Assembly (NCBI GenBank): GCA_035702985.1
Contig: DASSZD010000080.1
Span: 1 to 64,000, forward strand
Direction: 5' to 3'
Origin: JAKAXG01 sp035702985
GTDB lineage: Bacteria; Actinomycetota; Acidimicrobiia; Acidimicrobiales; Palsa-688
DNA length: 64,000 nucleotides
The notes beneath the pieces are model-generated. The model worked only from the letters and a program-made list of their open reading frames with translations. It was not told the DNA's origin and searched no databases. Below are positions 26,829 to 35,559 of the stretch, in pieces; within the stretch, counting starts at the first letter, position 1, and each line of letters opens with the position of its first letter. The position numbers were made by a program, and so were the translations under genes.

Positions 26829-27194
26829 GTGACGATGCGCGAGGACTGCCGCCACTTTCAGAGCCGGACCTACGACACCGGCGAAGTGGCCCGCTTCTGC
26901 GTGCTGAACCTGGCTCCCGAGGCCCCGTGGCGCTGCCCCGACAGCTGCCCCCGCTACCAGCCCGACATCATCGACGGGACCTTCGTGGTCGGCTCCCTGG
27001 ACCGGCCCCCGGTGGAGGAGGAACCGGACGAGCCGGCCGAGGACGTGGCCGCCATCCTGTCGGAGGCCAACTCCATCGTCACCGCCGCCGGGCCCGAGAT
27101 CGTCCACCAGATCGAAGAGGAGCGCGGTGAGAGGAAATGGTGGCAGGTCTGGAAGCGTCGGGGCGACGACGGCTTCCACCTGAGCAGCCGTTGA
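26829..27194 (+). CDS. Small Cys-rich protein of unknown function
   Basis: 121 residues, or 119 from ATG 26835. The N-terminal 45 residues hold four Cys in a C-x15-C-x12-C-x3-C pattern (DCRHFQSRTYDTGEVARFC..., then WRCPDSCPRY), which could ligate zinc or an iron-sulfur cluster. The middle is acidic (VEEEPDEPAEDVAAIL) and the C-terminus is short, Trp/Lys-rich and basic (ERKWWQVWKRRGDD). I do not recognise a named family. It is divergent from the MarR gene, so it could be that regulator's target. The upstream bases CACGAT at 26817-26822 sit at the leaderless -10 spacing from GTG 26829. Confidence 0.72.
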   Translation: MTMREDCRHFQSRTYDTGEVARFCVLNLAPEAPWRCPDSCPRYQPDIIDGTFVVGSLDRPPVEEEPDEPAEDVAAILSEANSIVTAAGPEIVHQIEEERGERKWWQVWKRRGDDGFHLSSR

Positions 27195-27213
27195 TCCGCC
27201 CGCCCCTCCCCAG

Positions 27214-29760
27214 TTGAACCCGCCGGCCGCCAGACGCCCCGCCCCGGTGATCCGGCGCGGCCCACCGCGCCCGGCCCGCCGGGCGTCCGCCGTGCTGGCC
27301 GCCCTGGCCCTGGTCCTGACCGGCTGCAGCGCCGGCCACGCCGCGCCGGGCGCGGCCAGGCCGGTGACCACCACCGTGGTCCCGCCCACGTCGACGACCC
27401 AGCCGCCCCCCAGGTTCGCCCCGTCGCCCTACGCATGGGACCGGTCCGCGTCGACGGCCCTGGCTGTCGGGGGCGGCGCCGGCACCACCGTGGCGACGGT
27501 GATAGCCCCCACCGTGGGCCAGTCCTGGCTGGCGGTGGGCACCCGCTTCTCGGCCGCCGGCGTCCCCTCCGCCACCGTGTGGACCTCGTCGGACGGCGTG
27601 ACCTGGAAGGCGGCCCCCATCGCCCCCGGCGGTCCGCCCAGTTCGGCCCTGGCGGCCGCCCAGTACCGGGGGGAGACGGTCGTCGTCGGCTCGGTGGGAG
27701 CGGGCGCCAACCGCCAGGCCGCCGCCTGGCTGTCACCGCAACCGGGGCAGCCGTTCACGGCCGTGACCGTCCCCCTCTCCAGCGGGCCGTCGAGCATGAC
27801 GCTGGTGGCGGCCGGCGCCCTGGGCATGTTCGCCACCGGCACGGTGGACGGGCGCTTCGCCCTGTGGTCGTCGACCGACGGTCGGCGCTGGGGTGAGCAA
27901 CCGGGGGCGGAGAAGACCATCACCGGCTCGGCCGGGGCCCGGGTCCTGGCCATGGTGGCCGAAGGGGACAACGTGTACCTGGCCGGCTCGGTCGGCGCCG
28001 GGTCCACCGAGGCGGCCGCCGTGTGGTCGTCGACCGACAGCATCCACTGGCACGCCGTCAGCACCGCCGCCGACCAGTTCGCCGGACCCGGCCAACGGGT
28101 GATCTACTCGCTGGCCCCCCTGCAGAAAGGCCTGGTGGCGGTGGGCGCCGTCAACCGGGGCACCGGGTGGATGGCGGCGTCATGGGTGTCACCCGACGGG
28201 GCCAGCTGGAGCCCCCCCTCGGTCGACTTCGCCGGGTCCGACCGGCCGGGCGTGTCCGGCGACCCGGCCGGCGGCTGGGCCGCCCGCTCCGTGGCCGCCG
28301 TCCCCACCTTCGCCGGGTCCACGTCCCTCGTGGCGGCCGGCGGCGGTCCGTCCGGACAGGGGGCCTGGAAGTCCACCGACGGCCTGCACTGGACCCCGAT
28401 ACCCCTGCCCGGTCCCGACGCCGCCGCCAGCGGCTGGCGGGCCACCATCGCCGCCGCGACCATCGACACCACGATCATCGCCGACGGGGATCCGGGCCAG
28501 GCCCACGTTCTCACCGACACCGCGGCCGGGTGGCGGGAGCCGTCCGCCGATCCGGCGGTGTTCGGGCCGGTGCGCCCGTCGGCGCTGCCGGTCTCGCTCG
28601 TACCGTCGGGGGGGCGGCTGCTGCTGACCGTCCGGCTGGAGACCGATCCCCAGACGGTGGGTGACGCCGCCGTGACCTACACCACCCTGGCGTCGGCCGA
28701 CGGGGTGGGCTGGAGCCCGGCCAAGTCGGGGGCGGCCGGGCCGCCGACGGTGCCGACAGCCGGGGCCCTGACCGTGCGGGTGGCGGACGGATGGGTCGCG
28801 GTGGGCGAGCCGGCGGCCGGCCACCCCGAGGCGTGGGTCAGCTCCGACGGGCGCACCTGGACCGCCCAGGGTCTGCTCGGGACTGCCGGTGCCGCCACCC
28901 GGGCCGGCACCACGGGCGGATCCGGCCAGGAGGCCACGGCCCCCGCCGGGCTGCCGGCCCGGGTCAACGGGCTGTGCTCGACCGCCGCCGACTCCGGCGG
29001 CTTTACCGCCACTACGGCCGCCACCGCCACTACGGCCACCTCCGGCGCAGCCGCCACCACCGGCACGGTGGTGGCGGTGGGAGCCGCCATCGGGACCCCG
29101 GCACCGGCCTCGTCGTCCACCCCGGCCCGCGGCCACCAGGCCGCCGCCTGGTACTCGACCGCCGGCTCGGCCTGGAAGCGGGCCTCGGTCAGCCCGGCCG
29201 CCCCGGCCGGGACGGTGGAGACCATGTCGGGCTGCGCCCGCACCTCCGGCGGGCTGGTCGCCTGGGGCACCAGCTCGACCCCGGGCGGGGCCTCGGTGCC
29301 GGCCCTGTGGCGGTCGGGCACCGGGACGGCGTGGAACCGGGTCAACGTCGCCGCCTTCACCCCCGGAACGGCCTATCCCATCACCGATCTGGCCGACGGC
29401 GGCAGCGTGTGGGTGGCCGTCTCCGACCCCAACCCGATGGCCGGACCCCACCCGGCCGGTGCCCCGGGGGGCCCGGCGGCCCCGGCCGGGCCGACCGCCG
29501 GGACCGGACCCGACGCCACCTTCGACAACGGTCAGGTCGGGATCTGGCTCTCGCCCGACGCCGGATCGACCTGGCAGGCCCTCGACACCGCCACCCCGCC
29601 GTGGCTGGGCACCGGGGAATCGCAGGCGGACCTGGTGGCCTTCGCCGGGGCCACGCCGGTCCTGGCCGGATCGCTGGACGGCCAGCTGGCGGTGTGGACC
29701 GGGACGGCCGTGGCGGTCCGTTCCGGGCCGGGCGGCGGCACCCCGTCTAGTTCGGGCTGA
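27214..29760 (+). CDS. Lipoprotein with about ten Asp-box (BNR) repeats
   Basis: 848 residues. A basic N-terminus, hydrophobic core and LVLTGCSAG mark a lipoprotein signal, followed by a Thr/Pro linker. At least ten segments of the form W-x-S-x-D-G-x-x-W recur, for example VWTSSDGVTWK, LWSSTDGRRWG, VWSSTDSIHWH, SWVSPDGASWS, AWKSTDGLHWT, AWVSSDGRTWT and IWLSPDAGSTWQ. These are Asp-box repeats of beta-propellers, as in sialidases and sortilin-like proteins. No catalytic residues were identified, so a binding or scaffold role outside the membrane is more likely. A low-complexity Thr/Ala stretch lies near residue 600. Start TTG 27214 is weak; GTG 27247 is an alternative. Its end overlaps the convergent ABC exporter gene by 14 bp. 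Confidence 0.78.
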   Translation: MNPPAARRPAPVIRRGPPRPARRASAVLAALALVLTGCSAGHAAPGAARPVTTTVVPPTSTTQPPPRFAPSPYAWDRSASTALAVGGGAGTTVATVIAPTVGQSWLAVGTRFSAAGVPSATVWTSSDGVTWKAAPIAPGGPPSSALAAAQYRGETVVVGSVGAGANRQAAAWLSPQPGQPFTAVTVPLSSGPSSMTLVAAGALGMFATGTVDGRFALWSSTDGRRWGEQPGAEKTITGSAGARVLAMVAEGDNVYLAGSVGAGSTEAAAVWSSTDSIHWHAVSTAADQFAGPGQRVIYSLAPLQKGLVAVGAVNRGTGWMAASWVSPDGASWSPPSVDFAGSDRPGVSGDPAGGWAARSVAAVPTFAGSTSLVAAGGGPSGQGAWKSTDGLHWTPIPLPGPDAAASGWRATIAAATIDTTIIADGDPGQAHVLTDTAAGWREPSADPAVFGPVRPSALPVSLVPSGGRLLLTVRLETDPQTVGDAAVTYTTLASADGVGWSPAKSGAAGPPTVPTAGALTVRVADGWVAVGEPAAGHPEAWVSSDGRTWTAQGLLGTAGAATRAGTTGGSGQEATAPAGLPARVNGLCSTAADSGGFTATTAATATTATSGAAATTGTVVAVGAAIGTPAPASSSTPARGHQAAAWYSTAGSAWKRASVSPAAPAGTVETMSGCARTSGGLVAWGTSSTPGGASVPALWRSGTGTAWNRVNVAAFTPGTAYPITDLADGGSVWVAVSDPNPMAGPHPAGAPGGPAAPAGPTAGTGPDATFDNGQVGIWLSPDAGSTWQALDTATPPWLGTGESQADLVAFAGATPVLAGSLDGQLAVWTGTAVAVRSGPGGGTPSSSG

Positions 29761-32700
29761 CCGGTTCGGCCACGTCCTCGTCGGAGAACGCCTGCCACAT
29801 CGCCGCGTAACGCCCGCCGAGGCCGACCAGAGCGTCGTGCGGGCCGTCCTCGACGATCCGGCCGCCGTCCACCACCAGGATCCGGTCGGCGGCCCGGGCC
29901 GTCTGCAACCGGTGGGCGATGAGCACGGTCGTCCGCCCGGCTGCCAGCACCCCCATGGCCGCCGACACCCGGGTCTCGGTAGCCAGGTCCAGGTTGGAGG
30001 TGGCCTCGTCCAGCAGGAGTATGGCCGGGTCCACCAACTGGGCCCGGGCCAGGGCGATCAGCTGGCGCTGGCCCACCGACAGGGACCGGCCCCGCTCGGT
30101 GACCCGGTGGAGGTACCCGTCGGTCAGGCCGGCGATCACCTCGTGGGCCCCCACCGCCCGGGCCGCCGCCTCCACCTCGGCGTCGGTGGCGTCGGGCCGA
30201 CCGTAGGCGATGTTGTCGCGGATGGTGCCGGAGAACAGGTGGGGCTCCTGCGGCACGTACCCCAGCCGGCTGCGGTAGGCGGACAGGTCCATGTCCCGCA
30301 GGTCCATCCCGTCCACCCGCACCGCCCCCGACAGGGGGTCGTAGAAGCGGGTCAGCAGCTTGACCACGGTGGACTTGCCGGCCCCGGTCTGGCCGACCAG
30401 GGCCACCGTCTGGCCGGGCGGGACGGTCAGGTCCATGTGCCGCAGCGCCAGGCGCTCCGGCCCGGCGGACGGGTAGGCGAACGACACGTCCTCGAACGTG
30501 ATCCGCCCGTGCAGGCGCCCCGGCTCGACCGGGTGGGCCGGCCGGGCCACCAGCGGCCTGGTGGCCATGAGGGCGTTGATCTGGGCCATCGAGGCCCCGG
30601 CCTGCTGGTAGGAGTCGAAGGTCTGCGACAGCTGCTGGATGGGGCTGAAGAACAGGTCCAGGAACAGCAGGAAGCCGACCAGCTCCCCGGAGGTCAGCGA
30701 CCCCCCGCCGATCAGGACCGAACCCACCCCGAGGACCAGCACGGCCGAGATGTCGGAGAGGAACTCCACGAAGGGGAAGTAGGTGGCCACCAGCTTCTGG
30801 GCGGTCAGGCGGGCGTCGAGGTAGCCGCCGGCCAGGCGGCGGAAGTCCCGCTGGTTGCGTCCCTCCCGCCTGAACGCCTGGGACTCCCGCACCCCGGACA
30901 GGCCCTCCTGCATGCTGGCGTTGACCGCCGCGATCCGCTCCCGGGCCCGCTCGTAGGCCCGGGCCGACAGGCGTCGGTACGCCACCGTGGCGCCGGCCAG
31001 CGGCACGGTCACCGACAACGCCACCAGTCCCAGCTCCACGTTCCAGACGATCATGGCGGCGGCCACGCCGACGATGGTGAACAGGGCCACGATGGCGCTG
31101 ATCAGGCCGGTCTGCAGCAGGTTGGACAGGGCGTCCACGTCGGTTGTCATGCGGGTCATGATCCGCCCCGCCATCTCCCGCTCGTAGAAGTCGATCGACA
31201 GGCGCTGCAGCTGGGCCCAGATGCGCACCCGCAGGGCGAACAGCAGCCGCTCGGCGGTCCGCCCGGTCACCAGCACCTGGACCACCGAGTCGGCCCAGTC
31301 GGCCAGCACCACGCCGAGGAAGACCAGCGAGGTCAGGAACAGGGTGCTCTCCGACCGGCCGGCCACCCCGCTGTCCAGCCCGTGGCGGATCAGGATGGGG
31401 CCGGCCAGGCCGGCCAGCGAGTCCAGTATCACCAGGCCCAGTCCGGCGGCCAGGGCCCACCGGTAGGGGCGCACGAAACGGCGCAGTGAGAACGACGCGT
31501 CGTCGGCCGCCTCGCGGGCCACGTCGACGCCGGGCTGGTCCCCGGCCGGCTCCAGGGCGGCCACCTTCTCCAGCAGCTCGGGGCTCGGGGCTATGGCCCC
31601 CATCCAGCCGTGGCCGCCGCCCCGGCCCCCGCCGCCGGCCCCCAGCCCGGCCCCGGCCGGTGAGGCCCCGGCCAGCAGCGGCACCTCCGCGTCGAGGCGG
31701 TCGTAGGGCCACAGCTCCGGGGTGATCCCGCCGTGCGGGGGGGCGCCGGCGGTGGTGGCGCCCCGCCCCTCGGCGTCGTCGCCGGGGCCGCCGATCAGCT
31801 GGCCGTACAGGGGGCAGCGCCCGATCAGCTCCTCGTGGGTCCCCTGGTCGATCACCCGGCCCCGGTCGACCACGGCGATGCGGTCGGCCAGGCGCAGGGT
31901 GGAGCGCCGGTGGGCCACCACCAGGGTGGTGCGGCCCTGCATGACCCGCCGCAGGGTGGCCTGGATGTCGGCCTCCACCCGGGCGTCCACCGAGCTGGTG
32001 GCGTCGTCCAGGATGAGTATGCGGGGGTCGCTGAGCAGGGCCCGGGCCAGGGCGATCCGCTGGCGCTGCCCGCCGGAGAGGGTCAGGCCCCGCTCCCCCA
32101 CCACCGTCTGGTAGCCGTGGGGCAGCTCGCTGATGAACCCGTGGGCCTCCGCCGCCCGGGCGGCCGCCTCGACCTCGGCGTCGCCGGCGTCGGGCCGGGC
32201 GAAGGCGATGTTGGCCCGCACGGTGTCGGAGAAGAGGAAGCTCTCCTCGAAGACCACCCCGATGGCCGCCCGCAGCGAGGCCAGGGTCGAGTCCCTGACG
32301 TCGGTCCCGTCCACGCTGACCGAGCCGGCCTGCACGTCGTAGAAGCGGGGCAGCAGCAGGGCCACCGTCGACTTGCCCGAACCGGACGTGCCGACCAGGG
32401 CCACCGTCTCGCCGGGGGCCAGGTCCAGGTCGAAGCCGTCGAGGACCGGGCTGTCGGCCAGGTAGCCGAAGCGGACCCCGGAGAAGCGGACCGCCCCGGT
32501 CACGGGGGGCAGGCTCCGGGCGTCGCTCTTCTCGCTGACCACCGGGTTGGAGTCCAGGAGGTCCAGTACCCGCTCGGCGCCGGCCCGGGCCTGCTGGCCG
32601 ATGACCAGCAGCCCGGCCAGCATGCGGGCCGGGCTGGCCAGCTGCAGCAGGTAGGTGGCGAAGGCCAGGAAGGTCCCCACCGAGATGCGGTGGTGGAAGA

Positions 32701-33517
32701 CCATCCAGCCGCCGAGGGCCAGCACCCCCACCTCCCCGAGGACCGGCAGGCCCTGCAGCACCGGCTGGAAGCGGGCCTGGTAGCGCACCGCCCGCATGCG
32801 CGAGGCGAACAACGACCGGGCCCGTTCGACCAGGCGGGCCAGCTCCCGGTCCTCCTGGCCGAAGCCTTTGACCACCCGGACGCCGGTGACCGCCTCCTCC
32901 ACGACCACCGCGACCTCGCCTTCCTTCTGCTGGGAATCCCAGTTGGCCGGGAAGGTCCGCTCGCGCATCCGGTAGGCCGTGACGACCAGCGCCGGGACCA
33001 CGGCCAGGGCGATCAGCGCCAGCAGGGGCGAGAACACGAACATGATGACCAGCGAGGCCACCAGCAGCAGGACGTTGCCGGTCATCATGGGCAGGAACGC
33101 CAGCAGGGCCTGGAGCAGGCCCACGTCGGAGTTGGCCCGCGACACCAGCTGGCCGGTCTGCATCTCGTCGTGGCGGGCCGAGTCGAGGCGCTGCAGCTGG
33201 TCGTATATGGCGTTGCGCAGGTCGTACTGCACGTCCAGGCTGACCCGGCCGCCGACGAAGCGGCGCACGTAGGAGAAACCGAAGGTGGCGAAGGCCAGGG
33301 CGGCCAGCACGCCGAGCCACAGGGCCAGCGACGCCTGGTGGGCGATGATCACCCGGTCGACGATCTGGCGCTCGACCGCCGGCACCGCGGCGGCGACGGC
33401 GCTGCCGGCCAGGGCGGAGCCGAAGGCCAGGACCACGTGGCGGCGGTGGGGGCGCAGCCAGGGCATCAGGCGGCGGATCCAGCCCGGCTGCCGCCCGGCT
33501 CCTCGTCGGGAAATCAC
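29747..33517 (-). CDS. Single-chain asymmetric ABC exporter (two membrane and two ATPase domains fused)
   Basis: 1256 residues: TMD1 (20-320), NBD1 (340-575), a Gly-rich linker (about 580-670), TMD2 (680-985), NBD2 (1000-1240). NBD1 has Walker A GTSGSGKS (376-383) and LSGGQ (480-484), but its Walker B is LDD, with Asp505 replacing the catalytic Glu, and the Q-loop Gln is Glu424. NBD2 has GQTGAGKS (1042-1049), LDE (Glu1171) and a normal Q-loop, but its signature is LSVGQ (1146-1150). This is the pattern of heterodimeric type IV exporters with one degenerate ATP site, here in one polypeptide. It is probably a lipid or drug exporter; the substrate is unknown. The GTG start is 6 nt after TAGCAT. 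Confidence 0.9.
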   Translation of the reverse strand: MISRRGAGRQPGWIRRLMPWLRPHRRHVVLAFGSALAGSAVAAAVPAVERQIVDRVIIAHQASLALWLGVLAALAFATFGFSYVRRFVGGRVSLDVQYDLRNAIYDQLQRLDSARHDEMQTGQLVSRANSDVGLLQALLAFLPMMTGNVLLLVASLVIMFVFSPLLALIALAVVPALVVTAYRMRERTFPANWDSQQKEGEVAVVVEEAVTGVRVVKGFGQEDRELARLVERARSLFASRMRAVRYQARFQPVLQGLPVLGEVGVLALGGWMVFHHRISVGTFLAFATYLLQLASPARMLAGLLVIGQQARAGAERVLDLLDSNPVVSEKSDARSLPPVTGAVRFSGVRFGYLADSPVLDGFDLDLAPGETVALVGTSGSGKSTVALLLPRFYDVQAGSVSVDGTDVRDSTLASLRAAIGVVFEESFLFSDTVRANIAFARPDAGDAEVEAAARAAEAHGFISELPHGYQTVVGERGLTLSGGQRQRIALARALLSDPRILILDDATSSVDARVEADIQATLRRVMQGRTTLVVAHRRSTLRLADRIAVVDRGRVIDQGTHEELIGRCPLYGQLIGGPGDDAEGRGATTAGAPPHGGITPELWPYDRLDAEVPLLAGASPAGAGLGAGGGGRGGGHGWMGAIAPSPELLEKVAALEPAGDQPGVDVAREAADDASFSLRRFVRPYRWALAAGLGLVILDSLAGLAGPILIRHGLDSGVAGRSESTLFLTSLVFLGVVLADWADSVVQVLVTGRTAERLLFALRVRIWAQLQRLSIDFYEREMAGRIMTRMTTDVDALSNLLQTGLISAIVALFTIVGVAAAMIVWNVELGLVALSVTVPLAGATVAYRRLSARAYERARERIAAVNASMQEGLSGVRESQAFRREGRNQRDFRRLAGGYLDARLTAQKLVATYFPFVEFLSDISAVLVLGVGSVLIGGGSLTSGELVGFLLFLDLFFSPIQQLSQTFDSYQQAGASMAQINALMATRPLVARPAHPVEPGRLHGRITFEDVSFAYPSAGPERLALRHMDLTVPPGQTVALVGQTGAGKSTVVKLLTRFYDPLSGAVRVDGMDLRDMDLSAYRSRLGYVPQEPHLFSGTIRDNIAYGRPDATDAEVEAAARAVGAHEVIAGLTDGYLHRVTERGRSLSVGQRQLIALARAQLVDPAILLLDEATSNLDLATETRVSAAMGVLAAGRTTVLIAHRLQTARAADRILVVDGGRIVEDGPHDALVGLGGRYAAMWQAFSDEDVAEPVSPN

Positions 33518-33523
33518 TGAGCC

Positions 33524-33529
33524 ATGCTA
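33524..33529 (-). promoter_or_regulatory. -10 box for the ABC exporter gene, probably leaderless
   Basis: TAGCAT on the minus strand ends 6 nt before GTG 33517. Confidence 0.5.
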
Positions 33530-33570
33530 AGGGCCCGCCGCCGGATCGAGGGCGGGAATCCTGCCCGGGG

Positions 33571-34281
33571 CTAGAAGCCGTCCACGGGAAAAAGGGCGGC
33601 CGCTCCGCCTCCGGCCCCGTCGAGCGCCCAGGGCCGTGGCGCGCAGCGGGAACCGGGATTGCCCCACACCAGGTTCTCCATGAACACCCACGTCCGGCGG
33701 TGTATGGCCGAGGGCCCCAGGGCGTGCAGCGCCATCTTGTGACGGGGGCAGGGATAGCCCTTGTTGGCCTCGAACTCGTAGGCCGGGTACTGGTGGGCCT
33801 CCCGGCGCATGAGCCGGTCCCGGGTGACCTTGGCCAGGATGGAGGCGGCGGCGATGGACAGGCAGGTGGCGTCGCCCTTGATGATCCTGGTGGTGCAGCC
33901 CAGGCCCACGAAATCCCAGTTGCCGTCCACCAGCACCCGGTCCGGGGTCACCCCCAGTCCGGCTATGGCCCGGCGGGCGGCCCGCCGCTGGGCCTCGGCC
34001 ATGCCGACCCGGTCGCATTCCTCCTGGCTGGCCGAGCCGACCGCCCACGCCGTGCACCACGACGCCACCCGGTCGAACAGCCGCTCCCGTTCGGGCTCGC
34101 TGAGCATCTTCGAGTCCCGGACCCCGTACACCCGCCGGTCGACCGGCAGGACCGCCGCCCCGACCATGATCGGCCCGGCCCACGCCCCCCGGCCCACCTC
34201 GTCGACACCCACGATCACCCGGTACCCCTGCTCGAGCAGGGCCCTCTCCACCGCCCGCGACGGCGGCCTGCGGGTCTTCAC
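33571..34281 (-). CDS. rnhB: Ribonuclease HII
   Basis: 236 residues. GVDEVGRGAWAGPIMVGAAVL carries the first catalytic Asp-Glu pair, VLVDGNWDF the next Asp region and GDATCLSIAAASILAKVTRD the remaining acidic residue, all conserved in RNase HII. The enzyme removes ribonucleotides and RNA primers from RNA-DNA hybrids. GTG 34281 overlaps the stop of the upstream reductase gene (GTGA), and this overlap plus the usual 15-20 residue lead fixes the start. It is the third gene of a minus-strand operon rpiB - RibD-like - rnhB. The C-terminal 30 residues are longer and Gly/Ala-rich. Confidence 0.94.
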   Translation of the reverse strand: MKTRRPPSRAVERALLEQGYRVIVGVDEVGRGAWAGPIMVGAAVLPVDRRVYGVRDSKMLSEPERERLFDRVASWCTAWAVGSASQEECDRVGMAEAQRRAARRAIAGLGVTPDRVLVDGNWDFVGLGCTTRIIKGDATCLSIAAASILAKVTRDRLMRREAHQYPAYEFEANKGYPCPRHKMALHALGPSAIHRRTWVFMENLVWGNPGSRCAPRPWALDGAGGGAAALFPVDGF

Positions 34282-35009
34282 CGGTCGGACCCTACCCGGT
34301 AGCGGGCCAGCAGCAGGCTGTCGGACTCCAGCAGGCCGGTCAGCCGGAACCGGCCGGGCCGGGCCGGCCGGTCGGCGCCGATCAGCCGTTGGCCGGCGCC
34401 GGCCAGGGTGGGGGCGATGGTCAGGCACAGCTCGTCGATCAGCCCGGCTTCGAGCAGGGTCCGGGCCAGCCCCGGCCCACCCTCGCACAGGATGCGGCCC
34501 AGTCCCCGCCGGCGCAGCCCGGCCACCACCGAGGCCAGGTCCACCTCCGCCCGCCCGCAGGCGATGAGCTCGGCCACCCCGGCCAGGTCCGGCCGCCCGG
34601 CGGCGACCTCCTCGGTCGTGAAGATCATCACCGTCCCCGGTTGGCTGAACACCCGGGCGGCGGGATCCAGGTCGCCCCGCCCGGTGACGATGGCCAGGCG
34701 GGGCGTGGCCGCCTGGCCCCGCCGGGCCCGCCGGGCCTGCACCTCGTCGCCCAGGCGCACCGGGCCGTAGTCCTCCGCCCGGACGGTCCCGGCCCCCACC
34801 AGTACGGCGTCGGCACCGGCCCGCATGGCCATGAACGCCGACCGGTCGGCCTCCCCCCCGAGCGGTCCGCTGCGCCCGTCGATCTCGACCACACCGTCCA
34901 GGGAGGCCACGAAGTTGACCCTCAGGCAGGGGTCGTGGTGGAGGTAGAACTCCTCCAGCTCGGCGGCCCCGGCGATCGGGCGTCGTTCCGGCAGGATCTG
35001 GGTGATCAC
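34278..35009 (-). CDS. RibD C-terminal-domain (pyrimidine reductase-like) protein
   Basis: 243 residues. The RibD_C/dihydrofolate-reductase-like fold is visible: LRVNFVASLDGVVEIDGRSGPLGGEADRSAFMAMRAGADAVLVGAGTVRAEDYGP, then a Rossmann-like strand PRLAIVTGRGDL and GRILCEGGPGLARTLLEAGLIDELCLTIAP. In riboflavin synthesis this domain reduces the ribosylamino-pyrimidine with NADPH, but free-standing copies without the deaminase domain are common in actinobacteria and often have other roles, some in F420-dependent chemistry. The pairing with rpiB (ribose phosphate) makes a link to riboflavin precursors tempting but unproven. GTG 35009 and the downstream rnhB start are both GTGA overlaps. Confidence 0.86.
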   Translation of the reverse strand: MITQILPERRPIAGAAELEEFYLHHDPCLRVNFVASLDGVVEIDGRSGPLGGEADRSAFMAMRAGADAVLVGAGTVRAEDYGPVRLGDEVQARRARRGQAATPRLAIVTGRGDLDPAARVFSQPGTVMIFTTEEVAAGRPDLAGVAELIACGRAEVDLASVVAGLRRRGLGRILCEGGPGLARTLLEAGLIDELCLTIAPTLAGAGQRLIGADRPARPGRFRLTGLLESDSLLLARYRVGSDR

Positions 35010-35413
35010 TCCAGCCCGGCTATGTTCGCCGCCTCCTGCGGGTCGGAGGTGCCCGACAGGAAAGCGTCGAGGATCTCCGCCGCCACCGTCTCGCTGGTGG
35101 ACCGGATGCTGAGGGCCACGACGTTGGCGTCGTTCCACCTGCGGGCGCCGGCCGCCGTTTCGGCGTCCGGGCACAGGGCGGCCCGCACCCCTTTGACCTT
35201 GTTGGCGGCGATGGAGACCCCGGTGCCGGTCCAGCAGCACACCACCCCGAGGTCGGCCTGGCCGGCCGCCACCTGCCGGCCCACGGCCCGGCCCACCTCC
35301 GGCCACGGGGCGGCCATGGCCACCACCTCCACGTCGTGACCGCCGCCGCTCAGGTGGCGCACCACGGCGGCCGCCAGCGGCGCCTCCTCGTCGGATCCCA
35401 CCGCTATGCGCAC
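35006..35413 (-). CDS. rpiB: RpiB/LacA/LacB-family sugar-phosphate isomerase
   Basis: 135 residues. MRIAVGSDEEAPLAAAVV is the first strand and CCWTGTGVSIAANKVKGVRAALCPDAETAAGARRWNDANVVALS the catalytic core, with Cys and the GTGxGxSIAANK loop typical of ribose-5-phosphate isomerase B. It interconverts ribose-5-phosphate and ribulose-5-phosphate. It is slightly shorter than E. coli RpiB (149). GTG 35413 is 7 nt after TAACCT. It starts the operon with the RibD-like gene and rnhB. Confidence 0.88.
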   Translation of the reverse strand: MRIAVGSDEEAPLAAAVVRHLSGGGHDVEVVAMAAPWPEVGRAVGRQVAAGQADLGVVCCWTGTGVSIAANKVKGVRAALCPDAETAAGARRWNDANVVALSIRSTSETVAAEILDAFLSGTSDPQEAANIAGLE

Positions 35414-35420
35414 CGGGGTG

Positions 35421-35426
35421 AGGTTA
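35421..35426 (-). promoter_or_regulatory. -10 box for the rpiB operon, probably leaderless
   Basis: TAACCT on the minus strand ends 7 nt before GTG 35413. Confidence 0.45.
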
Positions 35427-35547
35427 CCGCCGCCCGGCGCTCCGGTCGGGGCCCGTCACCCCTTCGACGGGACCGGACCACCACCACCGGGGCCCGATCC
35501 TGCCGGCCTGCGGCCATCGTCGATGCAGGCGATTCCCCGGCGACGCT

Positions 35548-35553
35548 TAGTAT
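35548..35553 (+). promoter_or_regulatory. -10 box for cofC, probably leaderless
   Basis: TAGTAT ends 6 nt before GTG 35560. Confidence 0.5.
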
Positions 35554-35559
35554 GGCGCC

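Noticed and set aside
29532..33320. A second long minus-strand frame over the ABC exporter region
   Set aside because: It is a shifted frame of the exporter gene. It lacks all ATPase motifs and is Gly/Arg/Pro-rich.
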